NCBI GenBank assembly: GCA_016179875.1
Contig: JACPCH010000025.1
Span: forward strand, 1-38,905
Length of the DNA: 38,905 bases
Source: Candidatus Rokuibacteriota bacterium
GTDB lineage: Bacteria; Methylomirabilota; Methylomirabilia; Rokubacteriales; CSP1-6
Reading direction: 5' to 3'
Shown: piece after piece, positions 18,461 through 29,310 of the stretch
How positions within the stretch are numbered: the first letter of the stretch is position 1
Layout of the letters: each line of letters starts with the position of its first letter
Translations under genes and position numbers: made by a program
The notes under the pieces: generated by a model
Databases searched by the model: none
Seen by the model: only the letters and a program-made list of their open reading frames with translations
What the model was told of the DNA's origin: nothing

Positions 18461-18838
18461 ATGGCCGAGGAGATCAAGCGCACCGGCAGCCCGAAGGCGA
18501 CCGACCTCAAGGGGGAGGAGTTCACCCTCACGGTGACGCTCAGCGAGCCACCGTCCAAGGAGTGGTCGCGGCTGTTCGCCGACCCCGACCCCGCGGAGAC
18601 CACGCCGCTCTGCAACCCCAAGCGCATCGGCATGATGCACCAGGCGATCGTCTTCAAGAGCGAGGAGGCCGACGTGGCGGCGTGGGTCCAGCACCTCGAC
18701 CGGTGGATCGCGCGCGCCAACCGCGCCCTCGCCGAGCAGGAGGTGGCGGAGAAGAAGCGGAAGGCCGAGGAGCTGCGGCTGCAGGAGGAGAAGCAGAAGC
18801 GCATCCAGGAGGTCAACGAGCGGTTCAAGGACCTCTGA
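18461..18838 (+). CDS. Small charged coiled-coil protein of unknown function
   Basis: I do not recognise this 125-residue protein. It starts at ATG 18461 with a GGGAG about 8 bases upstream; a longer open frame reaching back through the tRNAs is not real. The N-terminal 90 residues look globular, with KATDLKGEEFTLTVTLSEPP, PSKEWSRLF and an Ile/Val/Trp-containing stretch. Residues about 85-125 are a highly charged helix (AEQEVAEKKRKAEELRLQEE) predicted to form a coiled coil. There is no signal peptide or membrane segment. It lies between tRNA-Cys and tRNA-Leu, with its stop only 2 bases from the tRNA-Leu 5' end, so co-transcription with the tRNAs is likely. Confidence 0.75.
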   Translation: MAEEIKRTGSPKATDLKGEEFTLTVTLSEPPSKEWSRLFADPDPAETTPLCNPKRIGMMHQAIVFKSEEADVAAWVQHLDRWIARANRALAEQEVAEKKRKAEELRLQEEKQKRIQEVNERFKDL

Positions 18839-18840
18839 GC

Positions 18841-18926
18841 GGGGGCGTGGCGGAACGGCAAACGCCGAGGACTTAAAATCCTCCGTCCGCGAGGACTTGC
18901 AGGTTCGAATCCTGCCGCCCCCACCA
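18841..18926 (+). tRNA. tRNA-Leu (UAA)
   Basis: The acceptor GGGGGCG pairs with CGCCCCC, with discriminator A and encoded CCA (18924-18926). The anticodon stem GAGGA/TCCTC encloses CTTAAAA, anticodon TAA. A long variable arm (around CGTCCGCGAGGACTTG) marks it as a type II tRNA, and the T arm has TTCGAAT. The length is 86 bases. Confidence 0.96.
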
Positions 18927-18944
18927 TCCCCGGTGCCGGCGCCA

Positions 18945-18953
18945 TGCTATCCT
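18945..18953 (+). promoter_or_regulatory. Extended -10 before lgt
   Basis: TGCTATCCT is an extended -10 ending 10 bases before the lgt ATG, so the transcript would have a leader of only about 4 bases. Confidence 0.45.
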
Positions 18954-18963
18954 GCCTGACGAC

Positions 18964-19770
18964 ATGAGCGTGCCCCTCGTGTGGAGCTCCCCCGGCGCGA
19001 TCGCCTTCCAGCTCGGCCCCGTCGTGATCCGCTGGTACGGCATCCTGATGGCCACCGCGATCGTGGTCGGCCTCTGGCTCGGCCACCGCCGGGCGCGGCG
19101 CGAGGGCCTGCCCGCGGACGACATCATCAGCGCCGGCCAGTGGGCGATCCTCGCGGGGCTCGTGGGCGCGCGCCTCTACGAGGTCGCGTTCAACTGGGAC
19201 TACTACGGGCGCTTCCCGGCGAAGATCGTCGCCGTCTGGGAGGGCGGGCTCGCCATCCACGGCGGCCTCATCGCGGGGCCGCTGGTGGGGGCGTGGCTCG
19301 CGTGGCGCTGGCGGCTGCCCGTCCTGCGCGCGCTCGACATCGCGGCGCCCCCGATCGCGCTCGGCCAGGCTATCGGGCGCTGGGGGAACTTTTTCAACGA
19401 AGAGGCGTTCGGGCGGCCGACCGACCTGGCGTGGGGGCTCTACATCTCGCCGCCGCAGCGGCCCCTCGGCTTCGCCCAGCACGAGTACTTCCACCCGACG
19501 TTCCTCTACGAGTCGCTCTGGAACCTCGCGGTCTTCGCCGTGCTCGTCGCGTGGCTCCGGCCCCGCTGGGCCGCGCGGCCGGGCGCGCTCTTCTTCGGCT
19601 ACGTGGGGCTCTACTCGATCGGACGGTTCGTCATCGAGCCGCTCCGCCTCGACAGCTTCTGGCTCGGGTCGCTGCGCGTGCCGCAGCTCGCGAGCCTGCT
19701 CGGCATCGCCGTCGCCGTGGCCGGCGTGGCCTGGGCCCGCCGCCGCGCCGCGGCGCTCGCCGCCGGCTGA
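18964..19770 (+). CDS. lgt: Prolipoprotein diacylglyceryl transferase Lgt
   Basis: A 268-residue inner-membrane enzyme that transfers diacylglycerol from phosphatidylglycerol to the lipobox cysteine of lipoproteins. The signature GRWGNFFNEEAFG is present, along with GLAIHGGLIAG, HPTFLYES and about seven transmembrane helices. The first residues, AFQLGPVVIRWYGILMA, are typical of the family. It begins at ATG 18964, right after the tRNA-Leu gene, with its own -10. A substrate candidate in the window is the YbgF-like lipoprotein at 3330. Confidence 0.96.
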   Translation: MSVPLVWSSPGAIAFQLGPVVIRWYGILMATAIVVGLWLGHRRARREGLPADDIISAGQWAILAGLVGARLYEVAFNWDYYGRFPAKIVAVWEGGLAIHGGLIAGPLVGAWLAWRWRLPVLRALDIAAPPIALGQAIGRWGNFFNEEAFGRPTDLAWGLYISPPQRPLGFAQHEYFHPTFLYESLWNLAVFAVLVAWLRPRWAARPGALFFGYVGLYSIGRFVIEPLRLDSFWLGSLRVPQLASLLGIAVAVAGVAWARRRAAALAAG

Positions 19771-19788
19771 TCCCTGACGGGCGCCGGA

Positions 19789-19797
19789 TGGTAGACT
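19789..19797 (+). promoter_or_regulatory. Extended -10 before the radical SAM gene
   Basis: TGGTAGACT (TG, one base, TAGACT) ends 7 bases before the ATG at 19805, so transcription would begin at the start codon itself. Confidence 0.45.
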
Positions 19798-19804
19798 CAG
19801 GCTG

Positions 19805-21502
19805 ATGTCCTGGACGCTGCGGAAGAAGGCCCAGGCCCTGCTGGCGGACGAGCAGGGCACGGTGCGGAAGGACTGGGGCGGCAAGGTCGCGATCGCCCTC
19901 GTCTATCCGAACACGTACGCCGTGGGCATGTCGAACCTCGGCTTCCAGACCATCTACCGCCACCTGAACGCGATCCCCGACGTCGTGTGCGAGCGCGTGT
20001 TCTTCCCGGCGCCGGAGGATCTCGACGAGCTGGTCCGGACGGGCGGCGCGCCCTTCTCGCTCGAGTCCCAGCGCCCGCTCACCGACTTCCACATGATCGG
20101 CTTCTCGGTGACCTACGAGGGCGACTACGTCAACGTGCTCCGCCTGCTCGCCCTGGCGGGGATCCCGCTCCGCGCCGCGGACCGGCGCCCCCACGACCCG
20201 CTGGTGCTGATGGGGGGCGTCTGCGCCTTTTCCAATCCCGAGCCGGTGGCGCCCTTCATGGACTTCATCGTCGTCGGCGAGGGCGAGGAGCTGGTGGTCG
20301 AGCTCATGGCCGCGTACCGCGACGGCTACCGCGACCGCGAGGGCTTCCTCACCGCCCTCACCGGCGTCGAGGGCATCTACGTGCCGGAGCGCTACGAGGC
20401 GACGTACGCGGGCGACGGGATGCTGGCCGAGGTGAAGGCGCGCGGCGGCGCGCCCGGGGTGGTCGTCAAGCGCCGGCTCCGGCGCGTGGACGCCTTCGAG
20501 ACGATCGCGACGCTGAAGACGCCGCACGCCGAGTACGGCCACATGGCCCTGCTCGAGGTGGGCAAGGGCTGCGGGCGGGGCTGCCGGTTCTGCCTGGAGG
20601 GGCAGGTCTACCGGCCGGTGCGCCACCGGAGCGTGGACGCCCTGCGCGAGACCGTGGCGCGGCTGGCCCGCGAGGGCGAGACCCGGGTCGGCCTCGTCGG
20701 CGCGTGCGTGTCCGACTATCCGTGGATCGGCGAGCTCCTCACGATCATCGACGCGCACGGGCTCGAGCTCTCGATCTCGTCGCTCCGGGCCGACAGCCTC
20801 ACCCCGGACCTGGTCGGCGCGCTCGCCCGCGGCGGGCACCGGACCCTCACGGTGGCGCCCGAGGCGGGGACGGAGGGGCTCCGGCGCGCGATCCGCAAGG
20901 CGATCACGGACGCGCAGCTGTTCGAGGCCTGCGATCTCCTGCGCGCCGCCGGCATCCCCAATCTGAAGACCTACTTCATGATCGGCCTGCCGACGGAGAC
21001 GCGCGAGGACGTCGAGGCGATTCCGCGGCTCGCCGCGCGGATGCTCGAGCGCCTGCGCGTGCCGGACCCCGCCGGGCGCCCGTTCGGGCGCCTGACCCTC
21101 TCCATCTCGTCCTTCGTGCCGAAGCCCTGGACGCCGTTCCAGTGGGCGCCGTTCGACGGCGCGGAGTCGCTCCAGGCCAAGCTCGAGATCATCAAGCGCG
21201 GGGTGCGGCGCTGTTCGAACGTGCGCGTGCTCCACGAGAACCCGCGCGAGGCGGCGCTCCAGGCGCTCCTGGCCCGCGGCGACCGCCGCGTGGCGGACTT
21301 CCTCGAGCTCGCCGCCGGCTTCGACGGCGACTGGCGGCGGGCGCTCCGCGAGTGGGACGGCGACGCGGGGTACCACACGACGCGCCCGCGGGCGGCGGAC
21401 GAGCGGCTGCCGTGGGACCACTTCGACGTGGGGGTCAAGAAGGCCGGCCTGCTCCGCGAGTGGGAGCGCGCGGTGGCCGACGCGCCGGCGGGGGCGGCGT
21501 GA
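19805..21502 (+). CDS. B12-binding-type radical SAM protein (TIGR03960-like)
   Basis: A 565-residue radical SAM protein. The iron-sulfur motif is C-x3-C-x2-C at Cys256, 260 and 263 ([12 protein letters not shown]). The preceding 200 residues look like a B12-binding-type domain ([42 protein letters not shown]). The layout matches the TIGR03960 family of unknown function, which usually comes with a DUF2344 (TIGR03936) partner, fused or adjacent. Neither is seen here; moaA follows instead. I see no classical D-x-H-x2-G cobalamin motif, so B12 binding is doubtful. The stop overlaps the moaA start by 3 bases. Confidence 0.8.
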   Translation: MSWTLRKKAQALLADEQGTVRKDWGGKVAIALVYPNTYAVGMSNLGFQTIYRHLNAIPDVVCERVFFPAPEDLDELVRTGGAPFSLESQRPLTDFHMIGFSVTYEGDYVNVLRLLALAGIPLRAADRRPHDPLVLMGGVCAFSNPEPVAPFMDFIVVGEGEELVVELMAAYRDGYRDREGFLTALTGVEGIYVPERYEATYAGDGMLAEVKARGGAPGVVVKRRLRRVDAFETIATLKTPHAEYGHMALLEVGKGCGRGCRFCLEGQVYRPVRHRSVDALRETVARLAREGETRVGLVGACVSDYPWIGELLTIIDAHGLELSISSLRADSLTPDLVGALARGGHRTLTVAPEAGTEGLRRAIRKAITDAQLFEACDLLRAAGIPNLKTYFMIGLPTETREDVEAIPRLAARMLERLRVPDPAGRPFGRLTLSISSFVPKPWTPFQWAPFDGAESLQAKLEIIKRGVRRCSNVRVLHENPREAALQALLARGDRRVADFLELAAGFDGDWRRALREWDGDAGYHTTRPRAADERLPWDHFDVGVKKAGLLREWERAVADAPAGAA

Positions 21503-22524
21503 CGCGCGTGGAGGACACCCTCGGGCGGCCGCTCCGGAACCTCCGGATCTCGGTCACCGACCGCTGCAACCTGCGCTGCCAGTACTGCATGCCGGAGGAG
21601 GAGTACGCGTGGCTCCCCCGGGCGGAGATCCTCCACTTCGGCGAGATCGCCGCGCTCGTCGACGTCTTCACCGGGCTCGGCGTGGACAAGGTGCGGCTGA
21701 CGGGCGGCGAGCCGCTCCTCCGGCGCGAGCTGCCGCGCCTGGTCCGGATGCTGGCGGCGAAGCCGGCGCTGCGCGACCTCGCCGTCACCACCAACGGCCT
21801 CCTGCTCGCCGAGCAGGCTTCGGCGCTCCGCGAGGCCGGGCTCCACCGGGTCACGGTGAGCCTCGACACGCTGCGGCCCGACCGCTTCGCGGCGCTGACC
21901 CGCCGCGCGAGCCACGCCCAGGTGCTGGAGGGGATCGCGGCCGTGCCGCGCGCCGGCTTCGCCGGCACGAAGCTCGACACGGTGGTGATCCGCGGCCTGA
22001 ACGACGACGAGCTGGCCGACCTCGTCGAGTTCGCGAAGGCGGTGCCGGCCGAGCTCCGCTTCATCGAGTACATGGACGTCGGCGGCGCGACCCGCTGGTC
22101 CCCGGACCAGGTCGTCTCGCGGCGGGAGATGCTCGAGCTCCTCGAGCGCCGCTACGGCCGCATCGAGCCGATCGTCGACGACGGCCCGGCGCCGGCCGAC
22201 CGCTACCGGCTGCCGGACGGCACGGTCTTCGGGATCATCTCTTCCACGACCCAGCCGTTCTGCGCCCGGTGCGACCGGAGCCGGCTCACCGCCGACGGCA
22301 CGTGGTATCTCTGCCTCTACGCGACCGCGGGCGTGGACCTGCGCGGCCCGTTCCGCGCCGGCGCCGGCCCGGAGGCGCTGACGGCGCTGATCACCGGCCG
22401 CTGGCGCGGCCGCACGGACCGCGGGGCGGAGGAGCGCCTGGCGCTCCGCGACCGCGCGCCGCTCCTGCAGGTCGCCCAGCTGCGCGCCGACCCGCGCCTC
22501 GAGATGCACACCCGCGGCGGCTAG
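21499..22524 (+). CDS. moaA: GTP 3',8-cyclase MoaA
   Basis: MoaA is the radical SAM enzyme that starts molybdenum cofactor synthesis from GTP. The 341-residue protein has the SAM cluster C-x3-C-x2-C at Cys23, 27 and 30 ([10 protein letters not shown]), [10 protein letters not shown], and a second cluster near the C-terminus (CARCDRSRL, with a third Cys in WYLCLYA). The conserved C-terminal Gly-Gly needed for activity is present (HTRGG). The GTG start overlaps the previous stop. With moeA at 1971 the window covers the first and last steps of the pathway but no moaC, moaD or moaE. Confidence 0.95.
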   Translation: MTRVEDTLGRPLRNLRISVTDRCNLRCQYCMPEEEYAWLPRAEILHFGEIAALVDVFTGLGVDKVRLTGGEPLLRRELPRLVRMLAAKPALRDLAVTTNGLLLAEQASALREAGLHRVTVSLDTLRPDRFAALTRRASHAQVLEGIAAVPRAGFAGTKLDTVVIRGLNDDELADLVEFAKAVPAELRFIEYMDVGGATRWSPDQVVSRREMLELLERRYGRIEPIVDDGPAPADRYRLPDGTVFGIISSTTQPFCARCDRSRLTADGTWYLCLYATAGVDLRGPFRAGAGPEALTALITGRWRGRTDRGAEERLALRDRAPLLQVAQLRADPRLEMHTRGG

Positions 22525-22543
22525 CGCCTTCCGGAGGAGAACC

Positions 22544-23254
22544 GTGAGCGCTCCCGACGAGCCGAAGATCGACGTTCGCGAGCACGGCGCCGGCCAGCAG
22601 ACGTCCGACCGGCGGCTCTACATGCAGCTGCAGGTGTTCGGCGGCTGCGGCGACGCCAAGGCGGCGCTGCGCGCCCTCGAGGCGAGCCGGATCGAGGCCG
22701 TGCTCTACCAGGATCTCAACGACCCGCGCGGGATCGGCGTGCTGGCGATGCACGAGGACCCCGCCTTCTTCGTGGGCGGCTTCCGCGAGCTCCTGAACGC
22801 CGAGCCCTTCGCGAGCTTCGGCCACAAGCCGGACCTCGCGATGTTCGGCCGGACGTACGCCTCGGGCTTCGAAGCGGATCTGGAGGAGTGGCTCTTCCGG
22901 CGGCCGCGGCGCACGGCGCTGAACCCGGCCTGGCCGTGGGGGATCTGGTACCCGCTGCGCCGCACCGGGGCGTTCGCGCGCCTCGAGGCGAAGGAGCAGG
23001 GCACGATCATCAGCGAGCACAGCAAGATCGGGCGCGCCTACGGCGAGGGCGACCTGGCCCACGACGTCCGGCTGGCCTGCCACGGCCTGGATCGCCACGA
23101 CAACGACTTCGTGATCGGCCTGGTTGGCCGCGAGCTCCACCCGCTCTCCCACCTCGTGCAGACGATGCGCAAGACGGTCCAGACCGCGCAGTATCTCCAG
23201 TCGCTCGGCCCGTTCTTCATCGGCCACGCGCTCTGGCAGAGCCCGCTCCGCTGA
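22544..23254 (+). CDS. Chlorite dismutase-family (Cld/HemQ-like) haem protein
   Basis: A 236-residue protein preceded by an ideal Shine-Dalgarno (GGAGGAG, 4 bases before GTG). The C-terminal half aligns by eye with the Cld/HemQ fold: EHSKIGRAYG around the expected proximal haem ligand (His159), then VRLACHGLDRHDNDFVIGL and LQSLGPFFIGHAL. Arg176 could correspond to the distal arginine of true chlorite dismutases, where HemQ proteins usually have Gln. Function is therefore open between chlorite detoxification, coproheme decarboxylation and another haem role. It ends 4 bases from the convergent gltD stop. Confidence 0.68.
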   Translation: MSAPDEPKIDVREHGAGQQTSDRRLYMQLQVFGGCGDAKAALRALEASRIEAVLYQDLNDPRGIGVLAMHEDPAFFVGGFRELLNAEPFASFGHKPDLAMFGRTYASGFEADLEEWLFRRPRRTALNPAWPWGIWYPLRRTGAFARLEAKEQGTIISEHSKIGRAYGEGDLAHDVRLACHGLDRHDNDFVIGLVGRELHPLSHLVQTMRKTVQTAQYLQSLGPFFIGHALWQSPLR

Positions 23255-23268
23255 CGCGTTAGAGCGGG
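23242..23268. terminator. Bidirectional hairpin shared by two convergent genes
   Basis: CCCGCTC (23242-23248) pairs with GAGCGGG (23262-23268) across a 13-base loop that contains both stop codons, TGA of the Cld-like gene and TAA of gltD. There is no T run on either strand. The 4-base gap between the genes leaves no other room for a terminator. Confidence 0.45.
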
Positions 23269-24704
23269 GCCGGGAGGTCGGACTTCCCCATCAGGTGGAG
23301 GTCGACGCCGCGGGCGGCGGAGCGTCCCTCGGCGATCGCCCACACGATGAGGGACTGGCCCCGCTGCATGTCGCCGCAGGCGAAGACCCCGGGCACGCTC
23401 GTCATCCAGCTCGCGTCGCGCGCGACGGTGCCGCGCTCGGTGAGCCTGACGCCGAGATCGGTCAGCAGCCCCGGGCGCTCCGGCCCGAGGAAGCCCATGG
23501 CGAGCAGGACCAGGTCCGCGTCGAGCGTGAACTCGCTGCCCGGCACCGGCCGGGGGTCGAGCCGGCCGCCGTCGCCGACCATCTCGACCTTCACCGCGTG
23601 GAGCCGCGTCACGCGGCCGCGCTCGTCGCCGGTGAACCGCTGCGTGGAGACCGCATAGACGCGCTCGCCGCCCTCCTCGTGCGCCGGCGAGACGCGAAAG
23701 ACGTTCGGCCACTGCGGCCACGGGTTGTCGGGCGCGCGCGCGTCGGGCGGCCGCGGCAGGAGCTCGAGCTGGTGGACGGAGCGGGCGCCCTGGCGGTGGA
23801 CGGTGCCGAGGCAGTCGGCGCCGGTATCGCCGCCGCCGATGATGACGACTCGCTTGCCGCGCGCCGTGATGAATTCCTCGTCCGGAATGGCGTCGCCCTC
23901 GCAGCGCCGGTTCTGGAGCGTCAGGTACTCCATCGCGAAGTGGATGCCTTCGAGCTCGCGCCCCGGAACCGGCAGGTCGCGGGGGTGGCAGGCGCCGCCG
24001 GCGAGGACGATCGCGTCGAACTCGCGGCGCAGGTCGTCCACCGGCACGTTCGCGCCGACGTGGCAGCCGGTCCGGAAGACGACCCCCTCCTTGTCCAGGA
24101 TCGCGAGGCGCCGGTCGAGGAGCCGCTTCTCCATCTTGAACTCGGGGATGCCGTAGCGCAGGAGGCCGCCGATCCGGTCGGCGCGCTCGAACACGGTCAC
24201 GGCGTGGCCGGCGCGGTTGAGCTGCTGGGCGGCGGCGAGGCCGGCGGGGCCGGAGCCGACCACGGCGACCTTCTTGCCGGTGCGCGCCGCCGGCGGCTCG
24301 GGGACGATCCAGCCCTCGTCGAAGGCCCGCTCGATGATGGTCTGCTCGATCGCCTTGATGGTGACCGGGTCGTCGTTGATCTCGAGCACGCACGAGCCCT
24401 CGCACGGCGCGGGGCAGAGCCGGCCCGTCCACTCCGGGAAGTTGTTGGTGGCGTGCAGGCGCTCGATCGCGTCGCGCCAGCGGTCCTTGTAGACGAGATC
24501 GTTCCAGTCGGGAATGATGTTGCCGAGCGGGCAGCCCTGATGGCAGAAGGGGATACCGCAATCCATGCAGCGCGCCGCCTGCTTCTTCAGCTCGTCGACC
24601 GGGTAGGGGAGGTAGGCCTCCTTCCAGTCGCGCACGCGCTCCGGGACGGGGCGCGTCGGCCACTTCGTGCGCTGGATCTCGAGAAAGCCGGTGGCCTTAC
24701 CCAC
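23259..24704 (-). CDS. gltD: Glutamate synthase small subunit GltD
   Basis: A 481-residue flavoprotein that passes electrons from NAD(P)H to GltB. The N-terminal cluster-binding domain has Cys46, 49, 54 and 58 ([14 protein letters not shown]) and a second set, [10 protein letters not shown]. The FAD Rossmann motif is [12 protein letters not shown] and the NAD(P)H motif is [13 protein letters not shown]. The C-terminal FAD segment is [14 protein letters not shown]. It begins 8 bases inside the gltB 3' end, the usual gltBD arrangement. Confidence 0.96.
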   Translation of the reverse strand: MGKATGFLEIQRTKWPTRPVPERVRDWKEAYLPYPVDELKKQAARCMDCGIPFCHQGCPLGNIIPDWNDLVYKDRWRDAIERLHATNNFPEWTGRLCPAPCEGSCVLEINDDPVTIKAIEQTIIERAFDEGWIVPEPPAARTGKKVAVVGSGPAGLAAAQQLNRAGHAVTVFERADRIGGLLRYGIPEFKMEKRLLDRRLAILDKEGVVFRTGCHVGANVPVDDLRREFDAIVLAGGACHPRDLPVPGRELEGIHFAMEYLTLQNRRCEGDAIPDEEFITARGKRVVIIGGGDTGADCLGTVHRQGARSVHQLELLPRPPDARAPDNPWPQWPNVFRVSPAHEEGGERVYAVSTQRFTGDERGRVTRLHAVKVEMVGDGGRLDPRPVPGSEFTLDADLVLLAMGFLGPERPGLLTDLGVRLTERGTVARDASWMTSVPGVFACGDMQRGQSLIVWAIAEGRSAARGVDLHLMGKSDLPAPL

Positions 24705-27700
24705 TCGTGGCCCCGACGAGCTCGGCGAACGTCGGCGCCCGGCCCTCGGCGTGCGCGCGCGCCTCGGCGAGCAGGACGCGCTTGTAGTCCTTCGGCATGG
24801 CCTTGACGAACCGGGGCTGCAGCCCGAGCCAGTCGGCGAGGATCTTCCGGGCGTAGGCCGAGCCGGTGTGGGCGACGTGGCGCCCGATCAGGTCGCGCAC
24901 CAGCGCGATCTCCTCGGCCCGGTCGAGCGGCTCGAGGTCGACCATGCCGAGGTTGCAGCGCCGCTTGAAATCGCCGTCCACGTCGAGCACGAACGCGATG
25001 CCGCCGGACATGCCGGCGGCGAAGTTCCGGCCGGTGCGCCCCAGCACGACGACGCGGCCGCCGGTCATGTACTCGCACCCGTGGTCGCCGACGGCCTCGA
25101 CCACCGCGTGGGCGCCGCTGTTCCGCACGGCGAAGCGCTCGCCGGCAATGCCCCGCACGAACGCCTCGCCGCTGGTGGCGCCGTAGAGGGCCACGTTGCC
25201 GATGACGATGTTCTCCTCGGCGACGAAGGTCGCCGCCTTCGGCGGGCCCACGATCAGCCGGCCGCCCGAGAGCCCCTTGCCCCAGTAGTCGTTGGCGTCG
25301 CCCTCGAGGGTGAAGGTGATGCCGCGCGGGACGAACGCGCCGAAGCTCTGGCCGGCCGAGCCCGTGAAGTGGACCCGGATCGTGTCGTCGGGCAGGCCCC
25401 CGCCGCCCCAGCGGCGCGTCACCTCGTAGCCGAGCATGGTGCCGACCGTGCGGTTGACGTTGCGGATCGGCAGCGCGAGCTCGACCGGTGTCCGGTGCTC
25501 GATGGCCTCCGCGCAGCGCGGGATGAGGGTGGTGCGGTCGAGCGCCCGGTCCAGCCCGTGGTCCTGCGCCGTCACGCAGTGGCGCGCCACCTCCGGCGGC
25601 ATGTCGGGCTGGTAGAGGATCGACGACAAGTCGAGCCCGCGCGCCTTCCAGTGCTCCAATGCCGGCCGGAAGTCGAGCCGATCCGCGCGGCCGATCATCT
25701 CGTCCATGGTCCGGAAGCCGAGCCGGGCCATGTATTCCCGGACCTCCTCCGCGATGAAGCGGAAGAAGGTGGCGACGAACTCCGGCCGGCCGGCGAAGCG
25801 CTTGCGCAGCTCCGGGTCCTGGGTGGCGATGCCGACCGGACAGGTGTTGAGGTGGCAGACCCGCATCATGATGCAGCCCAGCACCACCAGCGGGGCGGTG
25901 GAGAAGCCGAACTCCTCGGCGCCGAGCAGGGCCGCGATCACGACGTCGCGCCCGGTCTTCATCTGGCCGTCGACCTGGACGACGATCCGGTCGCGCAGCT
26001 TGTTGAGCACCAGCACCTGCTGGGTCTCGGCGAGGCCGAGCTCCCACGGGACGCCGCCGTGCTTGATGGACGTGAGCGGCGAGGCGCCGGTGCCCCCGTC
26101 GTGGCCGGAGATCAGCACGACGTCGGCGTGCGCCTTCGCCACGCCCGCGGCGACCGTCCCGACCCCGACCTCGGCGACGAGCTTCACGTGGATCCGCGCC
26201 ACGGGGTTCGCGTTCTTGAGGTCGTGGATCAGCTGGGCCAGGTCCTCGATGGAGTAGATGTCGTGGTGCGGCGGCGGCGAGATGAGGGGCACGCCCGGCG
26301 TCGCGAAGCGGACCCTGGCGATCCAGGGGTACACCTTGGGGCCGGGCAGCTGGCCGCCCTCGCCGGGCTTCGCGCCCTGGGCCATCTTGATCTGCAGATC
26401 GTCGGCGTTGACCAGGTACTCGCTGGTCACGCCGAAGCGCGCGGAGGCGACCTGCTTGATCGCGCTCCGGCGCCAGTCGCCGTTGGGGTCGCGCGCGTAG
26501 CGCGCCGGATCCTCGCCGCCCTCGCCGGTGTTCGACTTGCCGCCGATGCGGTTCATGGCGATCGCGAGGGTCTCGTGGGCCTCCTGGCTGATCGAGCCGA
26601 AGGACATCGCGCCGGTCGCGAACCGCTTGAGGATGGACTCGAGGGGCTCGACCTCCTCGAGCGGGAGGGGCGTCGTCGCGGGCTTGAGGCCGATCAGGCC
26701 GCGCAGCGTGGCGAGGTGCCGGCTCTGGTCGTCGACGAGCTTCGTGTACTCCTGGTAGATCGTGTACCGGCCCGCGCGCGTGGCGTGCTGGAGCTTGAAG
26801 ACGGTGTCCGGGTTGAAGAGGTGGTACTCGCCGTCGCGCCGCCACTGGTACTCGCCGCCCCAGTCGAGGTCGGCGTGGCCCACGGGCCGGTCGGGGAAGG
26901 CGTGGGCGTGCCGGCGCCGCGTCTCCTCGGCGATCACGTCGAGGCCGATGCCGGAGACTCGCGAGGCGGTGCCGGTGAAGTAGCGGTCCACCAGGTCGCG
27001 GTTGAGGCCGATCGCCTCGAAGATCTGGGCGCCGCAGTAGCTCTGCAGCGTCGAGATCCCCATCTTGGCCATGACCTTGAGGATCCCCTTGTTCAGCGCC
27101 TTGACGTAGTTCTTGACCGCCGTCTGGTGGTCGATCCCGGTCAGGATCCCCTGGCGGATGAGGTCGTCGAGCGTCTCGAAGGCCACCCACGGGTTCACGG
27201 CGCCGGCGCCGTAGCCGATGAGGAGGCACAGGTGGTGGACCTCGCGCGCGTCGCCGGTCTCGACCGCGAGCCCGCAGCGGGTGCGCTCGCCCCGCCGCAC
27301 CAGGTGATGGTGGACGGCGGCGGTGGCCAGGAGGCTCGGCATCGCGGCCCGCGCGCGGCTGAGCCCGCGGTCGGACAGGATGAGGATGTTGTACCCGTCG
27401 GCGATCGCGCGGCTCGCCCGGTTCTGGAGGTCCTCGAGCGCGCGCGCGAGCCCGGCGGCGCCCTCGGCGACCGGCCAGAGCATCGGCAGCGTGATGGCCC
27501 GGAAGCCGTGCGCGTCCACGCGGGCGAGCCGCGCGAGATTCTCGTTGGAGAGCACGGGGTCCTTGATCACGATCTGGCGGCACGACTCGGGCTCGGGTGT
27601 GAGGAGGTTCCGCTCCGGCCCGAGCGTCGACTCCATCGCCGTCACCAGCTCCTCGCGGATCTGGTCGAGCGGTGGGTTCGTGACCTGGGCGAAGAGCTGC

Positions 27701-29280
27701 TTGAAGTAGTCGTAGAGGGGCCTCGGTCGGTTCGAAAGAACCGCCAGCGCGGTGTCGGTGCCCATCGAGCCCACCGGCTCCTCGCCGCGGGCGGCCATCG
27801 GCGCGAGCAGGATCCGGAGGTCCTCGTGGGTGTAGCCGAAGGCGATCTGGCGCTGGAGCACCGTGTCGTGGTCGGGGGCGGGGACCGGCTGCGCGGGCAG
27901 ATCCTCGACGCGGACCGTCTGCTCCCGGAGCCAGTCGCCGTAGGGCTGCTCGGCGGCGAGCCGGGCCTTGATCTCGTCGTCGTCGATGATCCGGCCCTGG
28001 GCGGTGTCCACCAGGAAGATCCGCCCGGGGTGCAGGCGCTCCTTCACGAGGACGTTCTCGGGCGGGATCTCGAGCACGCCCACCTCGGACGCCATGATGA
28101 CGAGGTCGTCCTTGGTCACGTAGTAGCGGGACGGTCGCAGTCCGTTCCGGTCCAGCACCGCGCCGATGACGGTGCCGTCGGTGAACGCGATCGAGGCCGG
28201 GCCGTCCCAGGGCTCCATCAGCGAGGCGTGGTACTCGTAGAAGGCCCGCCGCTCGGGGCTCATGGACTCGTGGTTCTGCCACGGCTCGGGGATCATCATG
28301 AGGATCGCGTGCGGCAGCGAGCGCCCGTTCATGACGAGGAACTCGAGCACGTTGTCGAACGTCGCCGAGTCGCTGAGGCCCTCGCGGGTGACCGGCAGGA
28401 CCTTCTTGAGGTCGTCGCCGAGCACCTCGGAGCGGCAGAGCGCCTCGCGGGCGTGCATCCAGTTGATGTTGCCCCGCAGCGTGTTGATCTCGCCGTTGTG
28501 GGCGATGTAGCGGTACGGGTGCGCGAGCGGCCAGGAGGGGAACGTGTTGGTGCTGAACCGCTGGTGGACGAGCGCGAGCGCCGACTCGACGTCCGGGTCC
28601 GTCAGGTCGGGGTACATCGTCTCGATCTGGTCGGCGCTCAGCATCCCCTTGTAGATGAGCGTGTTCGAGCTGAGGCTCGGCAGGTAGGCGAACTTGTTCT
28701 CGGGGATGTCGAGCGCGGCGACGGCCTTCTCGAAGAGCTTGCGGATGACGTAGAGCTTGCGCTCGAAGCCGGCGTGGTCGCCGACGGCCGGCCCGCGCCC
28801 GATGAAGACCTGCATGAGGTGCGGCTCGACCGACCGGGCGGTGGCGCCGAGCAGGCGATCGTCGGTCGGCACCTGGCGCCAGCCGAGCAGCCGCTGGCCC
28901 TCCTCCTCGGCGATCGTGTGGAGGAGGACCTGGACCTTCTCGCGCTGCCGCGGGTCGCGCGGCAGGAACACGAGGCCGCAGCCGTACGCCTTCGGCGCGG
29001 GCAGGGGGATGCCGAGCCGGGCGCACTCACGCCGCAGGAACCGGTCGGGCGTCTGCAGCAGGATGCCCGCGCCGTCGCCCGTGTTCGGCTCGCAGCCGCA
29101 GGCCCCGCGGTGGAGCAGGTTGATGAGGACCTGGAGCGCCTGGCGGACGATCGTGTGCGACGGGCGGCCCTTGATGTCGACGACGAAGCCGACGCCGCAG
29201 GCGTCGTGCTCGTGGGCCGGGTCGTACAGGCCCTGGGCGGGCGGCGGGCCCGGCGCGAGCGGCTGTGTCGGCTCCTTCAT
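24697..29280 (-). CDS. gltB: Glutamate synthase large subunit GltB
   Basis: A 1527-residue enzyme making two glutamates from glutamine and 2-oxoglutarate. After a 27-residue propeptide the N-terminal nucleophile is Cys28 (HDACGVGFV), heading the class II glutamine amidotransferase domain (to about 430). The central and FMN-binding synthase domains follow, with [20 protein letters not shown] and [18 protein letters not shown]. The 3Fe-4S cysteines are 1136, 1142 and 1147 ([12 protein letters not shown]). The C-terminal part is the GXGXG beta-helix. It is transcribed divergently from the LysR gene. Confidence 0.98.
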   Translation of the reverse strand: MKEPTQPLAPGPPPAQGLYDPAHEHDACGVGFVVDIKGRPSHTIVRQALQVLINLLHRGACGCEPNTGDGAGILLQTPDRFLRRECARLGIPLPAPKAYGCGLVFLPRDPRQREKVQVLLHTIAEEEGQRLLGWRQVPTDDRLLGATARSVEPHLMQVFIGRGPAVGDHAGFERKLYVIRKLFEKAVAALDIPENKFAYLPSLSSNTLIYKGMLSADQIETMYPDLTDPDVESALALVHQRFSTNTFPSWPLAHPYRYIAHNGEINTLRGNINWMHAREALCRSEVLGDDLKKVLPVTREGLSDSATFDNVLEFLVMNGRSLPHAILMMIPEPWQNHESMSPERRAFYEYHASLMEPWDGPASIAFTDGTVIGAVLDRNGLRPSRYYVTKDDLVIMASEVGVLEIPPENVLVKERLHPGRIFLVDTAQGRIIDDDEIKARLAAEQPYGDWLREQTVRVEDLPAQPVPAPDHDTVLQRQIAFGYTHEDLRILLAPMAARGEEPVGSMGTDTALAVLSNRPRPLYDYFKQLFAQVTNPPLDQIREELVTAMESTLGPERNLLTPEPESCRQIVIKDPVLSNENLARLARVDAHGFRAITLPMLWPVAEGAAGLARALEDLQNRASRAIADGYNILILSDRGLSRARAAMPSLLATAAVHHHLVRRGERTRCGLAVETGDAREVHHLCLLIGYGAGAVNPWVAFETLDDLIRQGILTGIDHQTAVKNYVKALNKGILKVMAKMGISTLQSYCGAQIFEAIGLNRDLVDRYFTGTASRVSGIGLDVIAEETRRRHAHAFPDRPVGHADLDWGGEYQWRRDGEYHLFNPDTVFKLQHATRAGRYTIYQEYTKLVDDQSRHLATLRGLIGLKPATTPLPLEEVEPLESILKRFATGAMSFGSISQEAHETLAIAMNRIGGKSNTGEGGEDPARYARDPNGDWRRSAIKQVASARFGVTSEYLVNADDLQIKMAQGAKPGEGGQLPGPKVYPWIARVRFATPGVPLISPPPHHDIYSIEDLAQLIHDLKNANPVARIHVKLVAEVGVGTVAAGVAKAHADVVLISGHDGGTGASPLTSIKHGGVPWELGLAETQQVLVLNKLRDRIVVQVDGQMKTGRDVVIAALLGAEEFGFSTAPLVVLGCIMMRVCHLNTCPVGIATQDPELRKRFAGRPEFVATFFRFIAEEVREYMARLGFRTMDEMIGRADRLDFRPALEHWKARGLDLSSILYQPDMPPEVARHCVTAQDHGLDRALDRTTLIPRCAEAIEHRTPVELALPIRNVNRTVGTMLGYEVTRRWGGGGLPDDTIRVHFTGSAGQSFGAFVPRGITFTLEGDANDYWGKGLSGGRLIVGPPKAATFVAEENIVIGNVALYGATSGEAFVRGIAGERFAVRNSGAHAVVEAVGDHGCEYMTGGRVVVLGRTGRNFAAGMSGGIAFVLDVDGDFKRRCNLGMVDLEPLDRAEEIALVRDLIGRHVAHTGSAYARKILADWLGLQPRFVKAMPKDYKRVLLAEARAHAEGRAPTFAELVGATSG

Positions 29281-29310
29281 TCCGGCATCCTCGTTGTGAA
29301 TAGTTGCACG

